Source of the DNA: Verrucomicrobium spinosum DSM 4136 = JCM 18804
GTDB taxonomy: Bacteria; Verrucomicrobiota; Verrucomicrobiia; Verrucomicrobiales; Verrucomicrobiaceae
Direction: 5' to 3'
Length of the DNA stretch: 64,000 bases
NCBI RefSeq assembly: GCF_000172155.1
Contig: NZ_ABIZ01000001.1
Location: 4,559,105 to 4,623,104 of the forward strand
The notes beneath the pieces were generated by a model, which was given only the letters and a program-made list of their open reading frames with translations, made no database searches and had not been told where the DNA came from. The position numbers and the translations under genes are program-made. Shown one piece after another: positions 27,291 to 36,636 of the stretch. Each line of letters begins with the position of its first letter. The first letter of the stretch is position 1.

Positions 27291-29600
27291 TTAGAGCGTC
27301 TGCTGAATCTTCTCGAGCTCGTAGCACTCGATGACATCGTCCTCTTCATACTCCTGGTAGCCGCCGAGGCGGACACCGCACTCCAGACCATTGCGCACTT
27401 CTGGCACTTCCTCGTGGAAGCGACGAAGCGTGTCCATGGAGCCGTCATACACGGGCTGGTTCCCACGGATCACGCGGGCCCGAGCCTTGCGGTCCAGACG
27501 TCCGTCCGTGACCACACAACCGGCCACGCGACCACGGGTCAGCTTGAAGACAACCTTCACCTTGGCATGGCCAAGGATCTTCTCGCGGGTCTCCGGATCC
27601 AGCAGGCCGAGGAGGGCCTCCTTCATCTGGTCGAGCAGTTCGTAGATGATGCTGAAGAGCTTCACCTGCACGCCTTCGCGCCTGGCAACAGCCACCGCAG
27701 TGGACTCCACCTTCACGTTGAACCCGATGACAACGGCGTCAGACGCACTGGCAAGAAGGATGTCGCTCTCGGAGATGGGGCCAGCGGCACTGTGCAGGAT
27801 CTGCACCTTCGCCTTGTCGCTCTTGATCTCCATGAGGGTCTTCGTGATGGCCTCCATAGAGCCCTGCACATCCGTCTTGAGAATGATCTTGAGCGTCTTC
27901 TTTGCCCCCGCTTCGAGGTTGGCAAAGAGGGCCTCCAGAGTGCTGCGACGTGGGGCGGCGAGCTTCTTCTGACGGATCTCTTCCTGCCGCTCTTCGCTCA
28001 GGCGCTTGGCGGTCCGCTCATTGTCCATCTCCACCACTTCGTCACCCACATTGGGCAGACCACTGAAGCCAACCACCTCGGCAGGCATGCCGGGCTTCAC
28101 TTCCTTGATGATCTGGCCACGATCATTGATGAGGCTCTTCACCTTGCCCCAGTAAGGACCGCAGATGAAAGGCTCACCCACCTTCAGGGTACCATTCTGG
28201 ACGATGACAGTCGCCATGGGGCCGCGACCGGCTTCCATACGGGACTCGATCACCGTGGCCCGCATTGGAGCCTTGGAATTGGCGCGCAGGTCGAGCACTT
28301 CAGCCTGTAGAGACATGGTCTCCAACAGGTTGTCAATGCCGATACCCTTCGTGGCGGAAACTTCCAGCACTTCCGTTTCGCCACCCCACTCCACCGGCAT
28401 GAGACCGGCTTCCTGAAGCTGCTGCTTCACTCGCATGGAGTTGGCAGCGGGCAGGTCGCACTTGTTGATCGCCACCATGATAGTGACTCCCGCCGCCTTG
28501 GCGTGGTTGAGAGCCTCGACGGTCTGCGGCATGAAGCCGTCATCCGCTGCCACCACGAGCACAACGATGTCCGTGACGTTGGCACCGCGAGCGCGCATCT
28601 CAGAGAAAGCGGCGTGACCCGGGGTGTCGATGAAAGTGATGGGCCGATCGTTGTAGCTGACGCTGTAGGCACCAATGTGCTGGGTGATCCCGCCAGCTTC
28701 CCCTGCCGTGACGCTAGTCTTGCGGACCGCATCAAGGAGCGAGGTCTTGCCGTGGTCCACGTGACCCATGAAGGTGATGATGGGTGCGCGAAGCTCGAAC
28801 ACGTCCTTCTCCTCAGCCTTGGGCGGCGGCGGCGGCGGCGGTTCCTCGATCTTCTCTTCCACCTTGTGGATGCCAGCACCTTTTTCGCGCTTCTCCTTCT
28901 CGAAGATGAAGCCGTGCTTCTCACATACCTTGGCCGCGATATCGGGCTCGATGGCGGTGTCCGCCTTGGCGAACACCTTGAATTCGATAAGGTCCTTGAT
29001 GACGTGGAACACCTTCAGGCCCATGCGTTCGCACAGCTCCTTGACGATGATCGGCGGCTTCAGGTGGATGACCTTGGACTCAGAATTGTCTTCTACAGGC
29101 TGGGCGGGCACTTCCGCAACGGGAGCTTCCGGCTCAGGGGCTTTGACCGGAGCAGGCGGTGCCGGGGGCTCCTCGTGGCGGAGGAGGGAGATGGGCGGCA
29201 GCACTTTTGAAGACGTCACCTGGAAAGGGCGGACGGGAGCCTCACTCGGCCCCTCCTCAGCACGGCGCACACGGCGGGCTTCCTTCTTTTCCACCTCGTC
29301 AAACAAGGACAATGCCTCAGCCTTCACCTGATCCAGCGTCTTTTTCGGAGGTTCAGGGGTGGTGGAGGCGGGCTTGGCGGGAGCCGCAGACTGCTGCGGG
29401 CGTGAGCCCAGAGGAGCAAAGGCGGAGCCAGTTTTGAGTTCACCCGTGCGCTTCTTCCGAGGACTTCCCTCGTCGTCGATGAGCGAAACCGCCCCGGGTT
29501 TGCCGGAACTCTTCGCCGCGGGCGCTGAGGCTCCCTGCGCCTCCTCGGTGGAAGAGGTGCGCTTGACGGGCTTGGAAGATGACGGGGGCTTGTTTGCCAT
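27291..29600 (-). CDS. infB: Translation initiation factor IF-2
   Basis: 769 residues. An N-terminal 160-residue low-complexity region (Pro, Ala, Lys, Ser) precedes an IF2-N domain ([19 protein letters not shown]). The GTPase domain follows: G1 [15 protein letters not shown]3 DTPGHAAF, G4 NKCDLP. The C-terminal domains include [10 protein letters not shown] and [14 protein letters not shown]-2 places initiator tRNA on the 30S subunit and promotes subunit joining. It sits between nusA and rbfA in the standard operon. Confidence 0.96.
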   Translation of the reverse strand: MANKPPSSSKPVKRTSSTEEAQGASAPAAKSSGKPGAVSLIDDEGSPRKKRTGELKTGSAFAPLGSRPQQSAAPAKPASTTPEPPKKTLDQVKAEALSLFDEVEKKEARRVRRAEEGPSEAPVRPFQVTSSKVLPPISLLRHEEPPAPPAPVKAPEPEAPVAEVPAQPVEDNSESKVIHLKPPIIVKELCERMGLKVFHVIKDLIEFKVFAKADTAIEPDIAAKVCEKHGFIFEKEKREKGAGIHKVEEKIEEPPPPPPPKAEEKDVFELRAPIITFMGHVDHGKTSLLDAVRKTSVTAGEAGGITQHIGAYSVSYNDRPITFIDTPGHAAFSEMRARGANVTDIVVLVVAADDGFMPQTVEALNHAKAAGVTIMVAINKCDLPAANSMRVKQQLQEAGLMPVEWGGETEVLEVSATKGIGIDNLLETMSLQAEVLDLRANSKAPMRATVIESRMEAGRGPMATVIVQNGTLKVGEPFICGPYWGKVKSLINDRGQIIKEVKPGMPAEVVGFSGLPNVGDEVVEMDNERTAKRLSEERQEEIRQKKLAAPRRSTLEALFANLEAGAKKTLKIILKTDVQGSMEAITKTLMEIKSDKAKVQILHSAAGPISESDILLASASDAVVIGFNVKVESTAVAVARREGVQVKLFSIIYELLDQMKEALLGLLDPETREKILGHAKVKVVFKLTRGRVAGCVVTDGRLDRKARARVIRGNQPVYDGSMDTLRRFHEEVPEVRNGLECGVRLGGYQEYEEDDVIECYELEKIQQTL

Positions 29601-29681
29601 GCGAGAGTTGGAAAAGTTCAGAAACTGAAAGAGTAACGAGCGGTGCTGGAGAAAATTGGCGAAAGATCGGTGAAATAACGA

Positions 29682-30935
29682 TTACGAACCAGAAGTGATG
29701 GCGGCTACCTTGTCCACGATTTGCTGGGCAAGTTCCGTGTCACCGTCCACGATGGAGGCGATGTCATCGACGTCTGCATCAGCAAAATTGGAAAGGTCAG
29801 AGAGACCCTCACCCACCAATTTGCGGGCGATGTTTCTGTCGATGTCGAGATCAGCGGCGATGCGATGCACTGCCTCCTCCACATGGGATTCAAAGACCTT
29901 GGCCGCGTGCTCATCCTTCTCGATCACGAGATCGTAACCGATGAGACGGGACGTCAGGCGGGCATTCTGCCCCTTTCGGCCGATGGCCTTGGAGAGCTCC
30001 TCCTCACTGACGGTGAGGAGCACCCGCTTGTGATCCTCGTCCACCTTGATGGAAAGGATCTTGATGGGCTTGAGCGCCTCCTTGGTGAACTCGGCAACGT
30101 CCTTGCTCCAGCGGATGATGTCCACTTTCTCGTTGTTGAGCTCACGCACAATGTTCTTCACGCGTGCGCCACGCAGGCCGACGCAAGCACCCACCGGGTC
30201 CACCTTGTCGTCTGCACTGTGCACGGCCACCTTGGTACGGTAGCCCGCCTCACGGGCGATGCTCACGATCTCCACGGTGCGGTCCGCGATTTCGCTGACC
30301 TCAAATTCAAACAAGCGGCGCACGAAGTTCGGGTGGCTGCGGGAAAGAATAATTTCCGGACCCCGGGAAGTACTCTTCTCCACCGCCTTGACGTAGAAAC
30401 GCATGCGATCACCAGACGTATAATCCTCCGTGGGCACACGCTCACGGGAGGTCATGATGCCCTCGAACTTGCCGAGGTCCACGACGACATCTGACTTGTC
30501 AAAACGACGAATCGTTCCACTGACCACGTCACCGGTACGATCCTTGAATTCGTCATACAGGTTGGCCTTTTCGGCCTCCCGCAGGCGCTGCATCCATGTC
30601 TGCTTGGCCGTCTGGGCGGCGATGCGACCGAAGTCCTTGGGAGTGACTTCGATGTCCACCTCGTCGCCCGGCTGGGCGTCGGCCTTCAGTTTGCGGGCAT
30701 GCTTGACGGAAAGCTGCTCAAAAGGGTTCTCAACGGTGTCAGAAACCAGCAGGCGCGCGAACGCGCGAATAGACCCCTTGTCGGGATCAATCTCAATGCG
30801 CAGTTCCCGGGCGGGACCGATGCTTTTCTTCGAGGCGGCCAGCAAGGCGCTCTGAAGGGCATCGACCATTTTGGAACGGTCGATTCCCTTCTCCTTCTCG
30901 TAATATTCAAACAGGGCTTTAAGTTCGCTGACCAT
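29682..30935 (-). CDS. nusA: Transcription termination/antitermination factor NusA
   Basis: 417 residues. N-terminal RNA polymerase-binding domain (ELKALFEYYEKEKGIDRSKM), S1 domain (GDVVSGTIRRFDKSDVVVDLG, residues about 130-200), KH1 (DPVGACVGLRGARVKNIV) and KH2 (EELSKAIGRKGQNARLTSRL). One short C-terminal helix-hairpin region follows (LDIDRNIARKLVGEGLSDLS). No rimP gene precedes it; upstream is the divergent HAD gene. The start at 30935 matches the family. The frame is open to 31097, but that segment carries the leader hairpin and probable promoter. Confidence 0.95.
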   Translation of the reverse strand: MVSELKALFEYYEKEKGIDRSKMVDALQSALLAASKKSIGPARELRIEIDPDKGSIRAFARLLVSDTVENPFEQLSVKHARKLKADAQPGDEVDIEVTPKDFGRIAAQTAKQTWMQRLREAEKANLYDEFKDRTGDVVSGTIRRFDKSDVVVDLGKFEGIMTSRERVPTEDYTSGDRMRFYVKAVEKSTSRGPEIILSRSHPNFVRRLFEFEVSEIADRTVEIVSIAREAGYRTKVAVHSADDKVDPVGACVGLRGARVKNIVRELNNEKVDIIRWSKDVAEFTKEALKPIKILSIKVDEDHKRVLLTVSEEELSKAIGRKGQNARLTSRLIGYDLVIEKDEHAAKVFESHVEEAVHRIAADLDIDRNIARKLVGEGLSDLSNFADADVDDIASIVDGDTELAQQIVDKVAAITSGS

Positions 30936-30963
30936 AAAACTTTGAGGGCTGCCTGTCCTGGAC

Positions 30964-30991
30964 GAAAAAGAGCGGGACTCGTCCCACTCTT
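30964..30991 (-). terminator. Terminator-like hairpin in the nusA leader
   Basis: On the minus strand an 11-bp stem (one G-U pair, 2-base loop) spans 30968-30991 and is followed directly by five T residues (30969-30965). It ends 29 bases before the nusA start, so it lies in the 5' leader of the operon. This placement suggests premature termination control of the nusA operon, as an attenuator. Attenuation is an inference; the hairpin and T-run are seen directly. Confidence 0.6.
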
Positions 30992-31038
30992 GCGTCAGGA
31001 GATTCGCTCTCAAGTCTTCGCCCCGGAAAGGAACGATA

Positions 31039-31066
31039 AATGTACTCGATTGTGAAGATGTGGCAA
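31039..31066 (-). promoter_or_regulatory. nusA: Possible promoter of the nusA operon
   Basis: TTGCCA and TACATT on the minus strand, 16 bases apart, upstream of the leader hairpin and in the gap between the divergent HAD gene and nusA. The match to the sigma-70 consensus is moderate, and no other support is available. Confidence 0.35.
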
Positions 31067-31151
31067 GTGTTTTCTCTAAAATGGCTTCATGTGCCAAACT
31101 CTGCCGTAGCTTTCTCTGGCAGAACGAAATAGCTCGTGCGAAAAGCCGCCC

Positions 31152-31853
31152 ATGCTCCCTGTTTCATGTGTCTTCTTTGACGCGGCTGGAACCCTGATCC
31201 GCCTCCGTGAACCCGTGGGCGAGGCCTATGCCAGGATCGCTGCCCGGCACGGGATTGAGGTCGATCCGCAGTCCGTGGAGACCGCCTTTCTCCAAGCCTG
31301 GAAGACTACGCCTCCCCTCCTCCACCCCGATGGCGAGCCCCCGGCAGATGACGACGCCTCCTGGTGGCGGACTCTGGTCGCCCGCACCTTTGCGACGGTC
31401 ACGGGAGCCCCTCTGCCAGATGAGAGGCTCGATCCCCTCTTTGCCGAGCTGTACGCCCACTTTGCCCAGCCCGGCGTTTGGGAACTGTACGAGGACGCCC
31501 TCCCCGCCCTGGACCAGCTCCGCGATTCTCACCGGCTCTTCGTTCTCTCCAATTTCGACCGCCGGCTTACCCCCATCCTGGAGGATCTCGGCATTGCCTC
31601 CCGTTTTGAGCGCATCCTTCTCTCCAGCGAGGTCGGAGCCAGCAAGCCACACCCGCGCATCTTCCACCACGCCCTGGCTGCTGCCGGCGTTCCCGCCAGT
31701 GAATGTCTCCATCTGGGTGATGATCGGAAGTGTGACCTCGAAGGCGCAAAACAGGCCGGTATGAACTCACAACTCGTGGACCGCCCCGGCACCACCCTGC
31801 TCACCTTGGTGGCGGAACTGGATGGCAACACGAAGGCCCACCGGGGGCAGTGA
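31152..31853 (+). CDS. HAD family hydrolase
   Basis: 233 residues. Motif I is FFDAAGTLIR (nucleophile Asp), motif II LFVLSNFDRR, motif III Lys in GASKPHPRIF, and motif IV HLGDDRKCDLEGAKQAG. The helical cap (residues about 20-100) is of the REG-2/haloacid dehalogenase-like type. It is a cytosolic phosphatase or dehalogenase of unknown substrate. It is the only clear plus-strand protein gene in the core part, divergent from nusA, and the tRNA-Lys gene follows 77 bases later. Confidence 0.88.
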   Translation: MLPVSCVFFDAAGTLIRLREPVGEAYARIAARHGIEVDPQSVETAFLQAWKTTPPLLHPDGEPPADDDASWWRTLVARTFATVTGAPLPDERLDPLFAELYAHFAQPGVWELYEDALPALDQLRDSHRLFVLSNFDRRLTPILEDLGIASRFERILLSSEVGASKPHPRIFHHALAAAGVPASECLHLGDDRKCDLEGAKQAGMNSQLVDRPGTTLLTLVAELDGNTKAHRGQ

Positions 31854-31930
31854 AAAAGAAAATGCGAAAAAGTGATTTTGCCACTTGCACCAAGCTCCAA
31901 AATGCATATCTAAAACTCCCCTTCCAAAAC

Positions 31931-32002
31931 GCGTGGGTAGCTCAGCGGTAGAGCAGTTGGCTTTTAACCAATTGGTCCTGGGTTCGATCCCCAGCCCACG
32001 CA
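31931..32002 (+). tRNA. trnK: tRNA-Lys (anticodon UUU)
   Basis: 72 bases that fold as a cloverleaf. The acceptor stem GCGTGGG pairs with CCCACGC, with discriminator A at 32002. The D arm contains GCTCAGCGGTAGAGC. The anticodon loop CTTTTAA lies between GTTGG and CCAAT, giving anticodon TTT. The T arm is CCTGGGTTCGATCCCCAG with the invariant TTCGA. CCA is not encoded. A tyrosine integrase relic lies 135 bases downstream, so the 3' end is the likely attachment site of the island. Confidence 0.96.
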
Positions 32003-32136
32003 CTTTCCTCACACTGAGGCAGTTAAGTTAGCACTGTGTGGGTTCCTCGCCCAAAATGGGAACACTCTGGGAACAACGTCAAGGACGTTCATCATTGTTC
32101 GTCAATGTCTGCGGCTACGCTTCCCCATTATAATAG

Positions 32137-32298
32137 GGATACCGCCCGGACAACGCAATCACCCTTATTAAGGAAGCCAGCGCCCCCCAAGCGGTCGCAA
32201 TGGAGGTGATCGGCCACGACAGCGAGCAGATGAGCCAGCACTACACTCACGTCGGCAAGGAAGCCCTGGTCAACGCTGCCGCGCGTTGCCGGATTTGA
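32137..32298 (+). pseudogene. Tyrosine recombinase/integrase, C-terminal remnant
   Basis: The frame upstream of TGA at 32298 reads about 53 residues that match the C-terminal catalytic box of phage-type integrases: MEVIGHDSEQMSQHYTHVG. This holds the His of the GH motif and the active-site Tyr in YTHV. A stop codon at 32134-32136 and the loss of all N-terminal motifs show that only the tail survives. It lies next to the tRNA-Lys 3' end in the same orientation, as expected for an element integrated there. The element can no longer excise by this gene product. Confidence 0.8.
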
Positions 32299-32480
32299 CG
32301 CCACCTGAATGCGTTGCCGACGCAAACGAATCCACCCCCGTCTCTCAAGTGAGTCGCAAGGCAGGACACGTGGATCCACCCAGTCTTTGATCACACTCTG
32401 AGGCGAAACATCATGAGTCCGTGCGCAACGAATCTTGTCCACGTCTTGCCTCCCTGAACTGGTGGAAAGACAAGAGTCGG

Positions 32481-34073
32481 CTAACCGGGCCCACCTTCAA
32501 GCTCAAGATCCTCAGGCCAGATCGAATAAGCCTCTCCAAAACCAACCCCCCCCTTTGGGTCAACACCGAGTTCATCACACGCATCAGTATACCACTTCAA
32601 CAATCTCAGACGATTGGTTCGGAGAGAACCATTGAGAGTGAGATCAGCATGCTTCTGGCCATCCATGGCTTCAACAACAAGCCAGTCAGGCGAAATCTGA
32701 TTCACTTCACCCCGTTCTTTGGCTGCAAGACGCTCCCGCTTATTGCTACCACGCAAACTCTCTAAGCCGAGCAAATGCCACCTCGCTGTCGAAAGCATTT
32801 TAACACTCTTCTTGATCTGATTTTCTACTTCACCCTCTCTCTTCGTTAGGTCAACCTTGACTTCAAATATGTGCCTAATCTCCTCCTCGTGGCGCGAATC
32901 ACGCCAATGATGAGCCGCCAACGGCGGCTTCGTTAAGTCAGGAGGTTCACACAAGCAATTCAAAACCGCTCTCTCGGAAGAGTCCAATCTCAACCAGGGC
33001 CGAGCAAAGAAATCCCACGTTGCCGGCTGTGAACAAATCTGCCTAGCCCTCAGCTCATAAAAAAGAGCAGAATTCTCGTACTCTTGCTTGAACAGCATTG
33101 GAAACTCTGGCCCTCGCATGCGGTCTATGTACCTCCACCACCAAGTCCCCTCCTCTTCGAGAAAAGTGATATCGAATGAACGTCTACTGTATCGAGGCAG
33201 CGATGTGCGATTCCAATCAGAACTCCAAGCCAAAAATTCTAAAGGGTGCCCACCCCGAAATGACACGCCCAGCGGAACAACGTTTTCCCCTGAGTCCCCC
33301 CAGAAAACGCCGCAAAGTTTGTGCAGCACCGCAACTGAACAAGCCAACCTACGCAACCTTGCTCTCCGCTCCCGATGCATACTGAGTTGGGAAGAAGGAC
33401 ATAGACTATCAAATTCGCGCTTGCTGAACTCAACATCGAAACAGCTGGCAACCATCTTCAGCCGTCGCTCGATAGTTATCTTCCCCATTTCCCAAGCATT
33501 CCAATTCTCAGCTACATGCCAAGCAAGGATGTCTTCACCGTCCTGGAAGTAGCCAACGCGAAACTTCATATCGAACAACATGCATTTCGCGTCGAGTTCC
33601 TGTTCGATGTAGATCCGACGCCATCCGCACATCCAGTCCAGAAAAGGCAAAATTGTCCTTATGCTCTTGTACTGTAAACGGCACAATACTTCGAGCCAGT
33701 CACACTCAACATGTACGATAAGCACATCGTCAGGCAGACGGTACTTCCAAAATGAGGTGTAGTGAAAATCGCTGTCCCCTCTTTGCCTTAATCCCAAGCC
33801 CGGCATCTCGCGCCTCAAGTTTGGACCACTTGCCACTGTACAAAATGCCATCACCTGTGCTCCGCAGGAGCTCTTCTCAAGCACACAGACTAGTCCCCTG
33901 CCAACAAAACCTACAGGGCATTTTCGCTCCTCTGCCAGCTTCCTCAACTCATCCCAAGTGAGTTTTCCCCTCATGTATTTCTCGACCTCAATGAATGGTA
34001 GGTCGCAATAGGCTGCAAAGACTTCCTTCGTCGGTGACATGCCGCCACAAAATATGAATTCACAGCATGTCAA
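32481..34073 (-). CDS. Hypothetical protein of the island
   Basis: 530 residues, no signal peptide and no membrane segment. The sequence is rich in Trp, Cys, Arg and Leu. I find no nucleotide-binding loop or nuclease motif. The C-terminal third has a charged region (VDLTKREGEVENQIKKSVKM) that may be helical. An in-frame ATG 11 codons down (MSPTKEVFAAY) may be the true start. The 5' end overlaps a weak extension of the divergent plus-strand frame. Because it is transcribed toward the tRNA and integrase relic, it could be cargo. I do not recognise the family. Confidence 0.6.
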   Translation of the reverse strand: MTCCEFIFCGGMSPTKEVFAAYCDLPFIEVEKYMRGKLTWDELRKLAEERKCPVGFVGRGLVCVLEKSSCGAQVMAFCTVASGPNLRREMPGLGLRQRGDSDFHYTSFWKYRLPDDVLIVHVECDWLEVLCRLQYKSIRTILPFLDWMCGWRRIYIEQELDAKCMLFDMKFRVGYFQDGEDILAWHVAENWNAWEMGKITIERRLKMVASCFDVEFSKREFDSLCPSSQLSMHRERRARLRRLACSVAVLHKLCGVFWGDSGENVVPLGVSFRGGHPLEFLAWSSDWNRTSLPRYSRRSFDITFLEEEGTWWWRYIDRMRGPEFPMLFKQEYENSALFYELRARQICSQPATWDFFARPWLRLDSSERAVLNCLCEPPDLTKPPLAAHHWRDSRHEEEIRHIFEVKVDLTKREGEVENQIKKSVKMLSTARWHLLGLESLRGSNKRERLAAKERGEVNQISPDWLVVEAMDGQKHADLTLNGSLRTNRLRLLKWYTDACDELGVDPKGGVGFGEAYSIWPEDLELEGGPG

Positions 34074-34164
34074 GCGCTATTTCGCGACAGTACAGCACAC
34101 CACTTTTGTCGCGGCAGAAAAGCGCTGGAAAGCAGACAATCCAAAAGGCTGGGTGCAGATTCCC

Positions 34165-34416
34165 AACATGCATCAAAAAATACTTCGCTCAGACTCACCA
34201 CTGCCAATTTGGATCCGGCTCCCAAGGTCAGGGACAAAGGACCTTCATACTGGACTGTCCCGAAGCGCATTAAATGCGCTCATCCTTCCCACAGACAAAA
34301 ACAACTTCCGCCCTTCGGTGCGAAGCAAGGTAGTTAAGAGCAACCGCAGTAACCGAAGAGGGGTGCGACTCATCGACCTCGAGTCACTCCTGGCTCACAT
34401 CGAATCTCAAGCCTAA
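34165..34416 (+). CDS. Small excisionase-like helix-turn-helix protein
   Basis: 83 residues. The layout IWIRLPRSGTKDLHTGLSRS, then ALNALILP and RSKVVKSNR, ending RGVRLIDLESLLAHI, matches a family of short DNA-binding proteins often found beside integrases in genomic islands. The segment TGLSRSALNALI is the recognition-type helix. It probably acts as an excisionase or regulator of the element. The frame is open upstream to an ATG at 34039, but that would overlap the divergent 530-residue gene; the family's usual length supports 34165. Confidence 0.65.
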   Translation, partial: NMHQKILRSDSPLPIWIRLPRSGTKDLHTGLSRSALNALILPTDKNNFRPSVRSKVVKSNRSNRRGVRLIDLESLLAHIESQA

Positions 34417-34548
34417 ATGCCGCTCAGAGGCATTATTCAGTCCTCACCAAAAATTTCCGATCCCGCCATTCGGCGAGGATTGAGAAGCTGCAAACGTCGC
34501 CAGTTGCGACGCAGTACAACATCCACCCTGTGGAAACAAAATAAGACG

Positions 34549-35019
34549 ATGAACCAAAATACGACAGCATCCCCCCCACATCAGAATAGCGAGACTCCGG
34601 CGGTAGCAGCCGCCGAAGTCTCTACCCCCAACATCGGAACCGTCGAAGCTCAGAGCCAAGGGTGGGTCCCCCATACTCCATTAAGCACCCAAATCAATCC
34701 CGACCCCAAGGAGGCGTATCGGAAACTGCGAGAAGCAGCGATCAAGCAGCTGCACGACGAGATCGGGGAAGTACGAGTTAGACTCCACCTACTCCTCGCC
34801 CAGCTCGCCGAATATGGTGGCGACGACGAATATCATAGCCCACTTCTGACCCTGGTCTCCGGAGCCGGCGAAGAAGGACTCCTCGCCTCGTCCCTACACT
34901 CAACACTGCCAGATCCCAAGTTACTCGTCGAAGCCCGTCGTAGACTCGTCGAGCTTGGCCAAATTTCCGAGCATAAGCGCGGAAACACTTGGCTCTTCAA
35001 GGTCGCCCCAGCCGCCTAA
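34549..35019 (+). CDS. Hypothetical protein with winged-helix-like C-terminus
   Basis: 156 residues. A Thr/Pro/Ala-rich N-terminal 50 residues is followed by a helical, charged segment (AYRKLREAAIKQLHDEIGEV, HLLLAQLAEYGG) and an ending that looks like a small winged helix (LLVEARRRLVELGQISEHKR, then GNTWLFKV). It could be a DNA-binding protein of the element. A strong intrinsic terminator follows 20 bases after the stop, so it ends a transcript that may start at the excisionase-like gene. The start at 34549 is chosen because the upstream extension is Arg/Ser-rich and of low quality. Confidence 0.6.
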   Translation: MNQNTTASPPHQNSETPAVAAAEVSTPNIGTVEAQSQGWVPHTPLSTQINPDPKEAYRKLREAAIKQLHDEIGEVRVRLHLLLAQLAEYGGDDEYHSPLLTLVSGAGEEGLLASSLHSTLPDPKLLVEARRRLVELGQISEHKRGNTWLFKVAPAA

Positions 35020-35039
35020 TCACCCGCATGACCAGCCCT

Positions 35040-35076
35040 GCCCGCCCTTGCCATCACGGTGGGGGCGGGCTTTTTT
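35040..35076 (+). terminator. Rho-independent terminator
   Basis: An 8-bp GC stem (GCCCGCCC at 35040-35047, GGGCGGGC at 35063-35070) is followed by six T residues. It lies 20 bases after the 156-residue gene on the plus strand. Confidence 0.85.
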
Positions 35077-35263
35077 ATGCCCCCGCTGCGTAGAGTCGAT
35101 TGGAGGCCGCAATAAACCCAGAGGATCGCATCGAAAGCCAGCCAGTAGACTTTAGCCCGACTTGGCCGATTGCCGGGGTTGATGATCATCCAGACCTTGA
35201 CTCTGCAACATCAGTTTCAAAAAGTCTGCACTACATCTTCCACCATTTCGCAACTTCCTGCTC

Positions 35264-35752
35264 TCATCCGGTGATTTTGGGCGGGGCCTGTTCAGGCAGT
35301 GTCATCTTGAGCTGGTCCAGCAGCAGCAGAAGTTCCCTCAATGATTGAGTGTAGCGGCCCATCACCACCTCCCTCCCATCAGTTGTGGGCATGTCCACCA
35401 AATAGCTCACCGGTGGAGCGCTCTGACACATCTGTTCAAGGGTCTCTTCAGTCGGGATGCCCCGGTCCATGACCCAGATGCGTTGGGCCTTGCCGTACTG
35501 GTCTTCGATCCTGGCCAGGAAGCTCTTGAGGGTGCTCTTGTCGGTGGTGTTGCCCGGCAGCACCTCATAGGCCAGTGGGAAGCCTTCGGGGCTGACGATG
35601 AGGGCAATGACTACCTGCACGCAGTCGCTGCGCTTGCCGCGACTGTAACCAAATCGGCGTAGACCGATGGCGTGGATATGCCTCCCCGCATAGCAAAAGA
35701 GTGCAGCAGAGCTGCTCTCACTTCGAGCACCTGGCCCACGACCACTTCCCAC
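35264..35752 (-). pseudogene. DDE transposase remnant (IS1634/IS4-type)
   Basis: 162 open codons. Residues about 33-105 match the middle of a DDE transposase: FGYSRGKRSDCVQVVIALIV, LAYEVLPGNTTDKST, and the Asp-bearing RIWVMDRGIPTEETLEQM. After PPVSYLV the frame jumps to MPTTDGREVVMGRYTQSLR, which belongs to the C-terminal end of the same kind of protein, so an internal part is missing. The N-terminal third is absent and the first 30 residues are unrelated. It is a dead relic; no terminal inverted repeats were found around it. Confidence 0.75.
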
Positions 35753-36636
35753 CCATTAAACATTCTCGGCATCTCGCTGATAGCATATCGCCAACCCGCC
35801 ACCAACGTACCAACCCAATCTGCGCAGCCCGTCCGAACAAATGTCCACCTTTCAAACTATCTAGCCCCCTCACAAAAACGCAACAAGCGCGGCACTACAA
35901 AAATAATTCACCCAAAACTTCTAACTCAAAGAGTCACAAACTTACAGATTCACTTTGACTTATCCACAATCTGTGCGATAAGTCGCAAATACTTCCACTG
36001 CGCCCGCTCCAACAAGAGCACCGAGTTGGACAGTGCATCGACCGTAAGAACGCACGCAGAATGGACCCGCCATTTTGTGACAATCGATGACCCACCCTTC
36101 AGTGAAACAAGGGACAATTGTGCCCACGGCCAATTTCCCTCAACAAAGTAAAACAGAAATAGAAACATAAATCATGCAAAGCATTCAAATCTTCAGTGGC
36201 AAACCTTCAGTAAGGGCGAAGCGCATGGCTCAGGCCAACATCCGCTTATTCAGCCATCCGGCTCTCTACAAGTCAATGAACGTTCTACTCGTCACTGACC
36301 TCATAGAAGCACTGCGATAGCCGCCAATCATGAAGTTTCCGCACGACCACAAAACTCTTTGCGGCAAGTCAGTATCGATTAAGCACCAAGTCCGGACACT
36401 TCGGACCACTTTTTCAGACTCGCTATAGATATTGGACCATCCACCAAGCACCGCAGCACACGCATTCGATGTCTTGGTTACACAACAACGGTTGCGCACT
36501 CCAATCGCAACTCGCCCAGTCCCATGCAATCAATTGTTAATATGCGCAAAAAACCGAGTGCACGTCAAAGACCAAGAAACGTTGCGAGGCACTCCCAAGA
36601 GCAACAACGCAAGTACAAGTAAGCATAAATCTAAAT
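35753..36636. other. AT-rich gene-free region of 884 bases upstream of the primase
   Basis: Base composition is clearly more A/T-rich than the core. Open frames here show no protein character. It holds a perfect DnaA box (35960-35968) and a GTCCG-type motif near 36392-36409 that recurs inverted after the zinc-ribbon gene (near 38981-38997). It may contain the replication origin of the integrated element. Confidence 0.45.
35960..35968 (+). promoter_or_regulatory. DnaA box
   Basis: TTATCCACA, a perfect match to the strong DnaA consensus, in the AT-rich region before the primase-helicase gene. A single 9-mer can occur by chance, so its role is only suggestive. Confidence 0.4.

Noticed and set aside
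35672-36151. 159-codon plus-strand frame after the transposase relic
   Set aside because: Low-quality composition (many Thr, Ser, Asn, His), overlap with the relic, and no motif or start signal.
36266-36529. 87-codon minus-strand frame in the AT-rich region
   Set aside because: No start signal and no family character; likely chance in a gene-free region.
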